A DNA stretch of 64,000 nt from contig NZ_FUYE01000004.1 of the NCBI RefSeq assembly GCF_900167535.1, positions 226,709 through 290,708 of the forward strand. The letters are read 5' to 3'. Origin of the DNA: Prosthecobacter debontii. GTDB lineage: Bacteria > Verrucomicrobiota > Verrucomicrobiia > Verrucomicrobiales > Verrucomicrobiaceae. Under the pieces are notes generated by a model. That model was not told the origin of the DNA. It did not search any database and saw nothing but the letters and a program-made list of their open reading frames with translations. Position 1 is the first letter of the stretch, and each line of letters begins with the position of its first letter. Shown here piece by piece: positions 1 through 7,663 of this stretch. Both the position numbers and the translations under genes were made by a program.

Positions 1-299
1 CCAGGGCCCGTGGTGCGATGAATCATCCTCTCCAGATAGCGGACCGTGCCGACTTCATCTCCGGCCTTGCCGATGGTGATGCGGCGGGATTTGCTCTCCG
101 GGCGCAGAATGATGGCACCCTCCTGAGACCAATCGTCCAGATTGTCATGATGGGCCGCAGTGACCAGGCTCATCATTTGCGCCGCAAATCCTTCGCAATT
201 GGCAGCGCGCGGCCCTGTGATCAGATAGGCATGGGCAAGGCGCCCGAGCTTCTGCGCACGAGTGATCAGGGAGAGAGCGTGGTCAGACTTAAAGGGCAT
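1..299 (-). CDS. holB: DNA polymerase III delta' subunit, N-terminal part (cut by window edge)
   Basis: Only the first 99 codons lie in the window. The reading starts at the ATG at 299 and runs off the left edge. The N-terminus resembles the clamp-loader delta' subunit: 'LITRAQKLGRLAHAYLITGP' fits the usual opening in which a helix precedes the degenerate Walker-A strand (H-A-Y-L-x-x-G-P). The subunit would help load the sliding clamp in the replisome. Its start overlaps the tmk stop by 11 bp, which points to translational coupling, and tmk-holB is a common bacterial gene pair. The P-loop lysine region is not convincing, as in many delta' subunits. The call rests on the short N-terminus plus context. 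Confidence 0.72.
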   Translation of the reverse strand, partial: MPFKSDHALSLITRAQKLGRLAHAYLITGPRAANCEGFAAQMMSLVTAAHHDNLDDWSQEGAIILRPESKSRRITIGKAGDEVGTVRYLERMIHRTTGP

Positions 300-933
300 G
301 GCGGCTACGGGATTGGACCTGAGTCCAGACCTCTTCGTGAATCATTTCCGGTGAGCGTGCGGCGTCCACTAAAAGGATGCGCTGAGGATCTTCTGCGGCC
401 AGTTTGAGATAGCCCGCACGGACCTTTTCAAAGAATGCTAAGGGCTGGCTTTCCATCCGATCCAGGGGACGGCCTGAGGCTTGAATACGCTGCCGGGCCA
501 ACGCGGGGTCCATATCCAAAACGAGGGTCAAATGGGGCAGGGTGCCTCCGGTGGCAAAGGCATTGATGGCCCGCACACTCTCCAGCGGGAGCCCCCGAGC
601 CATGCCCTGATAGACCGTTGTGGAGTCCAAAAAGCGATCCAGAATCACGACCGCGCCCGCCTCGAGTAAGGGCCTGATTTTTTCCCTGACAATCTGCGCA
701 CGGCTGGCGGCAAAGAGGAGAAGCTCCGCCTCAGATGACATGCCTTCTCCAGCCTTCGCATGCTGGAGGAGGTGGCGAATCTCCTCACCCACTGCCGTGC
801 CACCGGGCTCACGAAGCACTTCCACTTGGCTTCCTGCCCGCTCCAGCCGCTCTCTGAGCAGTCGGATCTGAGTGGACTTACCGCAGCCTTCAGAGCCCTC
901 AAAGGAGAGAAAAAAACCGGCGGAAGAAGTCAT
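289..933 (-). CDS. tmk: Thymidylate kinase
   Basis: A 214-aa protein that phosphorylates dTMP to dTDP in dTTP synthesis, in the cytoplasm. The P-loop 'FEGSEGCGKST' is at residues 11-21, the substrate-binding 'REPGG' is near residue 41, and the conserved 'ILDRF' segment with the DR pair is near residue 97, followed by the usual Tyr-Gln-Gly. Length is normal for the family. The ATG at 933 has no longer in-frame alternative with homology. The downstream partner holB overlaps its stop codon. hisI is divergent on the other side, so the 120 bp between them should hold both promoters. Confidence 0.95.
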   Translation of the reverse strand: MTSSAGFFLSFEGSEGCGKSTQIRLLRERLERAGSQVEVLREPGGTAVGEEIRHLLQHAKAGEGMSSEAELLLFAASRAQIVREKIRPLLEAGAVVILDRFLDSTTVYQGMARGLPLESVRAINAFATGGTLPHLTLVLDMDPALARQRIQASGRPLDRMESQPLAFFEKVRAGYLKLAAEDPQRILLVDAARSPEMIHEEVWTQVQSRSRHAL

Positions 934-1055
934 GTGTGTTGGAGGAAAGAACGGAGAAAGGAAGGTGGTGAGGTTTTTTTAGCGTGGGGAAACCTGATGT
1001 CGAACAAAAGCGTTTCGATTTTCGGATTGTATCGTATTTCTCCCACCCCAATCTA

Positions 1056-1478
1056 ATGATACCCACTCCACCTTTTGAATTCGCGGCTCGTGATTCGAAG
1101 CAGACCATCGAAGAAGGTCTGGCCTTCGCTCCTAAATTTGATGAGAACGGTCTCATCGTGGCCATGGCGGTGGATGCTCATACCGACGAGGCCCTGATGC
1201 TGGCTTACATGAATGAGGAATCCCTGCGTTTGACTTTGGAGAAAGGACAAGCTGTGTATTGGAGCCGCAGCCGTAAGGAGATTTGGCACAAAGGAGCGAC
1301 CAGCGGAGAATTCCAGGAAGTCGTCGAGATCCGCACCGACTGCGATCAGGATGCCCTGGTTCTGCGCGTCATCCAACACGGTGGGGGATGCTGCCACACC
1401 AAGCGCAACAACTGCTTCTATCGCAAGCTCGTGGTACCTAAAAACGGTGGCCTCGTGAAACTGGCGATGGTGGAGTAA
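1056..1478 (+). CDS. hisI: Phosphoribosyl-AMP cyclohydrolase
   Basis: A 140-aa stand-alone HisI that opens the adenine ring of phosphoribosyl-AMP, a middle step of histidine synthesis. Visible family signatures are 'YWSRSR' (residues 68-73), 'WHKGATSG' (77-84), the metal-binding 'TDCDQDA' (94-100) and the Cys pair in 'GGGCCHT' (109-115). I chose the ATG at 1056 rather than an upstream start at 984, because the extra 24 residues lack homology to the family. There is no HisE (pyrophosphohydrolase) extension, so that activity must be encoded elsewhere. No other his gene is adjacent. Confidence 0.93.
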   Translation: MIPTPPFEFAARDSKQTIEEGLAFAPKFDENGLIVAMAVDAHTDEALMLAYMNEESLRLTLEKGQAVYWSRSRKEIWHKGATSGEFQEVVEIRTDCDQDALVLRVIQHGGGCCHTKRNNCFYRKLVVPKNGGLVKLAMVE

Positions 1479-1493
1479 ACACAACGCAATCGG

Positions 1494-2288
1494 CTATTCA
1501 TCCGAATAGCCGTGAGTGATAAATTTGAACGGCATACCTGTTGGGCATGCGTGCGGTTTCCCGTTCAGCGTCGCGGGTTTATATTCGCCGCTGAGGATGG
1601 CGTTGGAAATCGTTTCGCGAAACTCTGCGGGTACGTCACCGAAAATGTGAATGTTTTCGGGACGTCCTTTAGCATTAATAATGAAAGTTGTGAATACTAT
1701 TCCCGTCTTTGTCGGATCAGGGTGTTTGATATTGCTGGGCGCTTTAGCCAATTTAGGCCGCACTAGCTTTTCTCCCCTGCGTTCCTTCATCTCGATTTCA
1801 TCAATGAGTTCCGGAAAGCTGCTTCGAATAAGCCAGTGACGGAAATCGAAAATAAGACCTTGTTGGCTTTTAGCCGCATTGACTGCCTCGGGATTGGCAG
1901 ATTCGGCAAAAGAGATTTTCACCTGCATCGGAAATTCCGTTGGGCACCCCGCGATACTGCCAGGCTTGAATTTCCACTGACTGAGCGCCCGCTCAATGGA
2001 TGCTACATAGGTTTTTGGAGCAGTTCCAATCACCTTTATCTCACTGACTTGGCCAGAACGATCCACCCGCATGACGGCCCAAACGCTGCCCGAAGCTGGG
2101 AGGACGGGATACTCAGGTTTGGGTGAATAAACAAGCTGGGGGTAAAGGACTTGGTCTCCCGCTTTGACGTGAGCCTGAACTGTTCGGTCGAGGAGAGGAA
2201 ATGCTTGGCGTTTAGGTGTTGGAGCGGAGCAACTGGCGATTCCCAAAAATACGGTTAAAAAGCTACAGAACTGAAGAGATGGGTGCAT
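1494..2288 (-). CDS. Lipoprotein with two TonB C-terminal-like domains
   Basis: A 264-aa protein with a lipoprotein signal (lipobox I-A-S-C, Cys about residue 20). Two repeats look like the TonB C-terminal fold (TonB_C/energy-transducer type): one at about residues 50-132 with 'GSVWAVMRVDRSGQV' and 'ALSQWKFKPG', and one at about 178-258 with 'FTTFIINAKGRPENI' and 'GEYKPATLNGKP'. True TonB has an N-terminal membrane helix and a Pro-rich spacer. This protein has neither and is probably lipid-anchored, so it is unlikely to energise transport. A similar single-domain protein follows upstream at 2327-2770. Function unknown. Confidence 0.75.
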   Translation of the reverse strand: MHPSLQFCSFLTVFLGIASCSAPTPKRQAFPLLDRTVQAHVKAGDQVLYPQLVYSPKPEYPVLPASGSVWAVMRVDRSGQVSEIKVIGTAPKTYVASIERALSQWKFKPGSIAGCPTEFPMQVKISFAESANPEAVNAAKSQQGLIFDFRHWLIRSSFPELIDEIEMKERRGEKLVRPKLAKAPSNIKHPDPTKTGIVFTTFIINAKGRPENIHIFGDVPAEFRETISNAILSGEYKPATLNGKPHACPTGMPFKFITHGYSDE

Positions 2289-2326
2289 GAGCGGGAGTTG
2301 GCTGGGCGAGGGCCTCTAATGGAACC

Positions 2327-2770
2327 TCAGCGTATGACAAAACGAATCGGAAATTTGATGCACGAGGTGTGTGGTTTTCCCCGAAGGAGGGCCGGTTTGA
2401 AAACCCAGTGACGTAGGGCCTTCTCAATAGCGGGACGAAACTCTTCTGAGCCTTCGCCATAAATAGCAATCCCCTCTGCTGTTCCTTGCTCATTAATAAT
2501 AGCCAAGACATTCACTGTCACAGAGGTGTGCTTGTTCTTTGCGTGGGGTCTTTTCAAAAACGACTCAGGCATGCGTGGGGTCACCGTTTTTATAATTCTG
2601 GGATCTTGAGTCGGTATTCCCTGTTTCTGGTAACTCTGCCACTCAGCGTAGGCGCGAGTATATGTGTTGTCGACGCCTTGAGGCATCTTGAGCGCAGAAT
2701 TGGTTGTGCACCCTACGAGCATCGAAAGAATGATAAAAGCTGGGAAAAGCAATGTGATGGAGGTCGTCAT
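2327..2770 (-). CDS. Lipoprotein with one TonB C-terminal-like domain
   Basis: A 147-aa paralogue of the preceding protein. I start it at the ATG at 2770, which gives a clean signal peptide ending in the lipobox L-V-G-C; an in-frame start at 2815 would only lengthen the signal. The single TonB_C-like domain contains 'VTVNVLAIINEQGTAEGI' and 'ALRHWVFKPALLRGKPH', matching the second half of the neighbour in pattern (Trp-x-Phe-Lys-Pro). A conserved Cys comes shortly after 'GKPH', as in the neighbour, so a disulfide or metal role is possible. The two genes are 38 bp apart on the same strand and are probably co-transcribed. Confidence 0.7.
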   Translation of the reverse strand: MTTSITLLFPAFIILSMLVGCTTNSALKMPQGVDNTYTRAYAEWQSYQKQGIPTQDPRIIKTVTPRMPESFLKRPHAKNKHTSVTVNVLAIINEQGTAEGIAIYGEGSEEFRPAIEKALRHWVFKPALLRGKPHTSCIKFPIRFVIR

Positions 2771-2914
2771 AAGGGTGACGTTGCCTAAAACAGAAACGGA
2801 GCCTGTCAAAACCACAGCCTATTTTATTCAGGACCTCTCCTTGACGCTGCGGCTCGTGTTTCTATGATGATGCGCCCAAGCCTGGGCTCTTCTGTTTTAC
2901 GCCCCCTCTACATC

Positions 2915-3820
2915 ATGGCCATTCTCGTTGATACTGACACCCGCATCCTTGTTCAAGGCATCACGGGGGACTTCGGTTCCCGCCACGCCAAGGCTTCTCT
3001 CGACTACGGAACCCAGTTGGTGGCCGGTGTGACCCCAGGGAAGGGGGGACAATCCTTCGACCATGGCAGCCATAAGGTGCCCGTGTTCGATACGGTGTCT
3101 CAGGCTGCTAAAGAAACCGGTGCAACGGTCAGTGTGATTTTCGTGCCTCCTCCCTTCGCCGCAGACGCCATCCTCGAAGGGGTGGACGCTGGTCTGGATC
3201 TGGTGGTCGCCATTACCGAAGGCATTCCCGTCAATGACATGATCAAGGTCAAGGCTGCGATGAAAGGCAGCAAGACCCGTCTCATCGGTCCGAACTGCCC
3301 AGGTTTGGTCACTCCAGGCCTCGGCGAAAAATCCCACGGTGGCTGCCGTATCGGCATTGCTCCAGGCTACATCCACAAGCGTGGCAATGTAGGCGTGGTG
3401 AGCCGTTCCGGCACCCTCACCTATGAGGCCGTGTGGCAGTTGACCACTCGCGGCTACGGCCAGAGCACCTGCGTCGGCATCGGTGGTGACCCTGTGAATG
3501 GCACCAACCATCTGGACATTCTGAAGATGTTCAATGAAGACCCCGAAACTGAAGCGATCATCATGATCGGGGAGATCGGTGGTAACGCCGAAGTGGAAGC
3601 CGGGCGTTGGGCCAAAGACAACTGCAAGAAACCTATCGCTGCCTTCATTGCGGGTGCTACAGCCCCTCCTGGACGCCGCATGGGCCACGCTGGTGCGATC
3701 ATCGGCGGTGCCGAAGACACCGCTGAGGCTAAGAAACGTATCCTCAGTGAGTGTGGTATTTCTGTGGCCGATTCTCCTGCTGATATGGCTGCAGCGCTGC
3801 TTAAGGTCTGGGGCAAATAA
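2915..3820 (+). CDS. sucD: Succinate-CoA ligase (ADP-forming) alpha subunit
   Basis: A 301-aa alpha subunit of the TCA-cycle enzyme that converts succinyl-CoA to succinate with ATP or GTP formation. The N-terminal CoA-binding domain starts '[15 protein letters not shown]'. The catalytic phospho-histidine is in '[12 protein letters not shown]' at about residue 250. 'GPNCPG' and '[10 protein letters not shown]' are also typical. The ATG at 2915 matches the family start; an in-frame ATG at 2864 adds 17 residues without homology. The beta-subunit gene sucC, usually just upstream, is not here. A strong terminator follows at 3851. Confidence 0.95.
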   Translation: MAILVDTDTRILVQGITGDFGSRHAKASLDYGTQLVAGVTPGKGGQSFDHGSHKVPVFDTVSQAAKETGATVSVIFVPPPFAADAILEGVDAGLDLVVAITEGIPVNDMIKVKAAMKGSKTRLIGPNCPGLVTPGLGEKSHGGCRIGIAPGYIHKRGNVGVVSRSGTLTYEAVWQLTTRGYGQSTCVGIGGDPVNGTNHLDILKMFNEDPETEAIIMIGEIGGNAEVEAGRWAKDNCKKPIAAFIAGATAPPGRRMGHAGAIIGGAEDTAEAKKRILSECGISVADSPADMAAALLKVWGK

Positions 3821-3850
3821 GAGCCTCCATTTTCAGACGATGTAAATAAA

Positions 3851-3879
3851 AGCCGCCTCATAACAGAGGCGGCTTTTTT
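3851..3879 (+). terminator. Rho-independent terminator after sucD
   Basis: A 9-bp perfect stem (agccgcctc / gaggcggct, 3851-3859 with 3866-3874), a 6-nt loop and then a run of T. It lies 30 bp past the sucD stop. Confidence 0.88.
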
Positions 3880-3975
3880 GTGACTGCGGATTTGCGCACT
3901 TTGAATTATTGTTGGTTAATCCGCGCGTGTAAGGCAAAAAACTGGTAGTTTCAGACAACTTAGTCATGTCTGAAA

Positions 3976-3998
3976 ACATTCAAGACTTAGGAGTCTTG
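3976..3998 (-). terminator. Possible terminator of tRNA-Pro
   Basis: Just 3' of the tRNA on the minus strand is a perfect 7-bp hairpin (3981-3987 with 3992-3998, 4-nt loop), followed by AATGTTTT. A second inverted repeat (3949-3957 with 3967-3975, 9 bp) follows. The U-run is short, so this is tentative. Confidence 0.45.
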
Positions 3999-4001
3999 AA
4001 G

Positions 4002-4078
<77 letters not shown>

Positions 4079-4164
4079 ACCTTTTAGCGGAGCCTCTGCG
4101 GCTCGGCTGGGGACGTGGATACTGGAGTTGAGCGATGGATTTTGCAACTGAGATGTTTGAGATC

Positions 4165-4188
4165 AGTGAAGAATCTTCACTTTTTTTT
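4165..4188 (+). terminator. Hairpin with T-run ahead of the AI-2E-type gene
   Basis: A small stem (agtgaa / ttcact, 4165-4170 with 4176-4181) is followed on the plus strand by eight T. No plus-strand gene ends here, because sucD is already terminated at 3879. It could be a second terminator for sucD read-through or an attenuator in the leader of the gene starting at 4260. The stem is weak. Confidence 0.35.
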
Positions 4189-4259
4189 CAAAGCTGCTGG
4201 TGTTGTTTTAGGGGGTGTTTCTCCTTGAGAAAGTGGTGGTCTTCAGGAATACGTTTAGC

Positions 4260-5438
4260 ATGACGATACTGCCGGAGCCGGATAGGCGTGTTGATTGGGG
4301 GCCTAAAGGCTCGCAGATGATTCTCACGTTGGCGTGTGTCGTGGTCGTTCTGACCGGGATGAAGGCGGCAGCAGGGGTTCTAGTGCCGATGGTCTATGCC
4401 TTTTTCCTGGCAGTGCTCAGTTTTCCTTTATTGCGTTGGCTCACGCGGCACAAGGTGCCAGGGCCGATTGCCTTGGGCATTACTTTGCTGATGAACTTGG
4501 GCGTGTTGGCAGGGCTGATCACGCTGGCCGTTCGCTTGCTCATCAGCTTCAATTCAGATCTGCCTCGTTACCTGAGAGGTGTTCAGCGAAATCTGACGGA
4601 TTTCGGCGTCTGGTTAGATGAAAATGGGATCGTGGGCGCGAAGGACACCATCAATAGTCTTTTTGATTGGAACACGATCATTGGTTACGCAACACAGCAG
4701 GATGTGATGTCTCGCATCGGTTCCATGCTGGGCAGCACCTTTGGCACACTAGCGACCGTGTTTGCAGGACTGGTGATGATTTTAATCCTGATGATGTTCA
4801 TCCTCATAGAAGCCACGGGCACACAGAGGCGGTTGGCTGCTGTCAGAACGTCAGGAGGGCCTGATTTCAGTGGTCTATTGCGCAGTGTGTCGGACATCCA
4901 GAAATACTTGGGTATCAAGACTCTCATCAGTGCTCTCACTGGCCTGTTGGCAGGGGCATGGTGCTGGTTTTTCGATCTTCAGTATCCGCTTTTGTGGGCC
5001 ATTCTGGCGTTTGTTTTCAACTACATTCCCGCCGTTGGAAGCACGGCTGCCAGTATTCCAGCCATCGTGGAAGCCCTGGTTCAGCACGGCGGCGGTGCGG
5101 CCATCGGTATCGCCATCGGTTATGGAGGCATCAACTTCGCTCTCGATAACTTTGTGCAACCGACTTTGCTGGGGAACCGCTTCGGCATTTCGGCCTTGGT
5201 CGTGGTGTTATCCGTGATCTTTTGGGGGTGGCTTTGGGGGCCACTTGGGATGTTCTTGGCGGTGCCTCTGACGATGGTGATGAAGGTGCTCCTGGATAAC
5301 AGTGAGGAGTTTCGCTGGATCTCGGTCGCGATGTCGCAGAAAAAAATGCGCCGCGGAGAGGTGGAGATGGTGGGTTACGATCTCGATGAGAATGAGATCG
5401 TCGGCGGGGGAGCCAGCACGGAAAAACCCGGACACTGA
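4260..5438 (+). CDS. AI-2E family transporter (membrane permease)
   Basis: A 392-aa integral membrane protein with about eight hydrophobic helices and the family's conserved C-terminal half, including 'AWCWFFDLQYPLLWAILAF' and 'FNYIPAVGSTAASIPAI' near residue 255 and 'NFVQPTLLGNRFGISALVV' near residue 300. The family (once called UPF0118/PerM) includes TqsA and Na+/H+ antiporter-like members, so the substrate cannot be read from sequence. I start at the ATG at 4260, which has an AGGA about 11 nt upstream; an in-frame start at 4215 adds 15 non-conserved residues. The C-terminal tail is acidic and soluble. Confidence 0.88.
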   Translation: MTILPEPDRRVDWGPKGSQMILTLACVVVVLTGMKAAAGVLVPMVYAFFLAVLSFPLLRWLTRHKVPGPIALGITLLMNLGVLAGLITLAVRLLISFNSDLPRYLRGVQRNLTDFGVWLDENGIVGAKDTINSLFDWNTIIGYATQQDVMSRIGSMLGSTFGTLATVFAGLVMILILMMFILIEATGTQRRLAAVRTSGGPDFSGLLRSVSDIQKYLGIKTLISALTGLLAGAWCWFFDLQYPLLWAILAFVFNYIPAVGSTAASIPAIVEALVQHGGGAAIGIAIGYGGINFALDNFVQPTLLGNRFGISALVVVLSVIFWGWLWGPLGMFLAVPLTMVMKVLLDNSEEFRWISVAMSQKKMRRGEVEMVGYDLDENEIVGGGASTEKPGH

Positions 5439-5454
5439 AGCGTGTGCCCGGGTT
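5422..5454 (-). terminator. Terminator of the cupredoxin gene
   Basis: Read on the minus strand, 'AACCCGGGCACAC' folds onto 'GTGTCCGGGTT' across a 6-nt loop, with small bulges, and then a T-run. It lies just after the stop at 5470 and overlaps the end of the convergent AI-2E-type gene. Confidence 0.7.
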
Positions 5455-5469
5455 AAATCGGCACCGGTG

Positions 5470-6048
5470 CTATTTTACCTCTTTGGCGGGTTGATCTCCC
5501 AATTGTAAGGTGGGCACTTGAGCTTCTTCACTGACCATGAAGCTAATCCAATGGCCAGCTACCGCGTGGGCAGGAAACCCGCAAGCCAAGGCAAACTCCC
5601 CAGCTTCATCGGGCGTGAAACTGAAGTCAGCTTTGCCCATGGTCATTCCAGTCAGATGCTTCGGAGTCGCTCCTCCTTCAAAGTAGGGTTCAGCGATTTG
5701 AAGTTTCTTGGTATCGGCCTGCTCGATGATGATGGCGCTATGCGGGATCGGGCTAGGGTTAATGAAGGTCACGTCCACCTTCCAACCGACAGGTACCGTG
5801 AGGACAGCTTTGCCGTGGGAGTAGCCATTGAAATTCATGCCGTAGTTGGCGGCGTTGAAAGTGGCGACCAAGGTGACTTTGACACTTTTGGGGGTGTCTC
5901 CGGACTTCAGAAGATCCTCGGCGGTGATGCCCGCAAAGAGTTCTTTTTTTAATCCCGGAATCTCCGTGCTGTGTTCGTGGCCGGGCGGAGTCTGAGACCA
6001 ACCGCATGAGATGACGCTCAGAAGGAAGAGGAGGGTAAGGCGAAGCAT
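5470..6048 (-). CDS. Lipid-anchored sulfocyanin-like blue copper protein
   Basis: A 192-aa protein with a lipoprotein signal (V-I-S-C, Cys15). The C-terminal half looks like a sulfocyanin/plastocyanin-type cupredoxin. Candidate type-1 copper ligands are His103 in 'IPHSAII', Cys156 and His161 in 'CGFPAHAVAGHW'. The position where sulfocyanin-like proteins usually place the axial Met is His166 here. The start at 6048 gives a clean signal; the longer open frame has no homology. It lies 91 bp downstream of a secreted sugar dehydrogenase on the same strand, which suggests it accepts electrons from that enzyme. Confidence 0.78.
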   Translation of the reverse strand: MLRLTLLFLLSVISCGWSQTPPGHEHSTEIPGLKKELFAGITAEDLLKSGDTPKSVKVTLVATFNAANYGMNFNGYSHGKAVLTVPVGWKVDVTFINPSPIPHSAIIIEQADTKKLQIAEPYFEGGATPKHLTGMTMGKADFSFTPDEAGEFALACGFPAHAVAGHWISFMVSEEAQVPTLQLGDQPAKEVK

Positions 6049-6139
6049 GATAAGAATGACAACCGCTGCCTGAATGCGGCGGTTGCCAAGGGGTTGAGGC
6101 TTGGGTCGAATCGAAGACGTGAGTTGAATCAAAGGTGGA

Positions 6140-7510
6140 CTATTTACCTGCGACAGGAGCCGTGACGGCATCCTGAGCCACCTTGCTGGTCGGAACGATT
6201 TTCCAGACGGCTCCACGCTCGCTCGTGTAAGGGTCCACGGGGCCACCATAATTGGCAGTGGCATGAGTAAGGTAGATGCTGCCATCCGGTCCGATGCCGC
6301 TCCCGGTGGGGCGAAGGCCATCGGCGAGGTCGAGCAGTTCCTGCATCTGCCAAGCACCATTCACCTGTTTCATGCCCCAGACCTTGCCACTGCCCCAGTC
6401 AGCCGCGAAGTAAACGCCGTCCAGCTCTGGATATTCGGTGCCGCGATAAACACCCAGGTTGATGACACAGATCCCTTGATCCACGTGGCTGTATTCCGCA
6501 ATCGGTAGTACTCCCACTTGGGGATACTTTTCAGGATCCACGGCGGTTTCAGAGCCATCGGGGTTCTTCTTTAGGATCATGGGGAAGGGGTGACTCCCGC
6601 ACATGAATTTCCAGCCGTAGTTTTCGCCCCCCTTACTGCTGGCGGGCTGCATGTTGATTTCTTCCCAGTGATTTTGGCCGATGTCCGCAATGTAAAGGTC
6701 CCCAGTTTTAGAGTCGAAGCTGAAGGTCCATGGATTGCGCAGGCCGTAAGACCAGATTTCGGGTTTGGCTCGCGGATGCACTTTGGAGAAGGCTTCCTCG
6801 CTGACTCCGAAGAGGGTCATTTGCTGCAGAGGCGTGATGAATGGGTTGTCCTTCGGGATGCCATAGGCGCGGTCGGCGCTGCTTTGATTCACGTCGATGC
6901 GCAGCATCTTGCCTAACCACGTATGTAAATCCTGGCCGGCATTGATCACATCACCCTCCCAGCCGCCATCGCCCACACCGATGTAAAGATACCCGTCTGG
7001 GCCGAAGGCGATCTGGCCTCCATGATGATTGCAGTAGGGGAAATCGATCTGCATGAGCACCTTCGCGCTTTCGGGATCGAGGCGGTCCGGGTTGCTTTTA
7101 GAGACCGTGTATTCGGTGATCATGGTGGCCCCGTTGAACCACAGGTCTGCATAGGCGACATAGACTTTTCCGTTCGTCTTGAAGTCTGGATGGAAGGCCA
7201 TGCTGAACATGCCTAACTCCAGGAACGAAGAGATGGTCTTGTCTTTCAGGTCGAGAAAAGGACGCTTCAGCTTCTTGCCATCTTTGATGACTTGAATGAG
7301 GCCGGGCCGTTCAATCACAAACACCCGGCCACTGCCATCGTTCGGGGCGGCGACGCTGACAGGATCCACCAGATCATCGGCGACTTTGACAAGGCTGATG
7401 GCAATCTCACCCGGTAGCTTTCCTCCGGGCTGGACGGGTTGGGTTTCAGCAGCGGAGGAAACTCCAGTCGTCAGGGCGAGCAGAGCCAGCAAGGTAGGTT
7501 TCAGTTTCAT
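6140..7510 (-). CDS. Secreted PQQ-type sugar dehydrogenase (glucose/sorbosone dehydrogenase family)
   Basis: A 456-aa protein with a Sec signal (cleavage about residue 20, A-x-A type). It has a six-bladed propeller of the soluble glucose dehydrogenase/Hedgehog-interacting-protein fold. Signatures include 'GRVFVIERPGLIQVI' (near 62), 'ELGMFSMAFHPDF', 'NHHGGQIAFGPDGYLYIGVG' (near 160) with the catalytic-type His pair, 'YGLRNPWTFSFD' and 'GENYGWKFMCG'. Members oxidise sugars in the periplasm using PQQ. No PQQ synthesis gene is in the window. The adjacent cupredoxin is a plausible electron acceptor. The exact substrate is not deducible. Confidence 0.88.
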   Translation of the reverse strand: MKLKPTLLALLALTTGVSSAAETQPVQPGGKLPGEIAISLVKVADDLVDPVSVAAPNDGSGRVFVIERPGLIQVIKDGKKLKRPFLDLKDKTISSFLELGMFSMAFHPDFKTNGKVYVAYADLWFNGATMITEYTVSKSNPDRLDPESAKVLMQIDFPYCNHHGGQIAFGPDGYLYIGVGDGGWEGDVINAGQDLHTWLGKMLRIDVNQSSADRAYGIPKDNPFITPLQQMTLFGVSEEAFSKVHPRAKPEIWSYGLRNPWTFSFDSKTGDLYIADIGQNHWEEINMQPASSKGGENYGWKFMCGSHPFPMILKKNPDGSETAVDPEKYPQVGVLPIAEYSHVDQGICVINLGVYRGTEYPELDGVYFAADWGSGKVWGMKQVNGAWQMQELLDLADGLRPTGSGIGPDGSIYLTHATANYGGPVDPYTSERGAVWKIVPTSKVAQDAVTAPVAGK

Positions 7511-7663
7511 GGTTGGTTGCGTTGAAAAAACCGATCAAATCAACGCCTCAAGGCTAAGGAAGTGCCCCGGCTGAAACAAGCCTGAAATGGCTTTGCTTGG
7601 ATGCTCCATGCAAGCGAGCGGAAAGTGATTTAAGAGTGGATGCGGGACAGGGATTTGGTGAGC

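Noticed and set aside
2897..3688. 263-codon open frame on the minus strand
   Set aside because: Antisense to sucD, His/Gly-rich without a family pattern.
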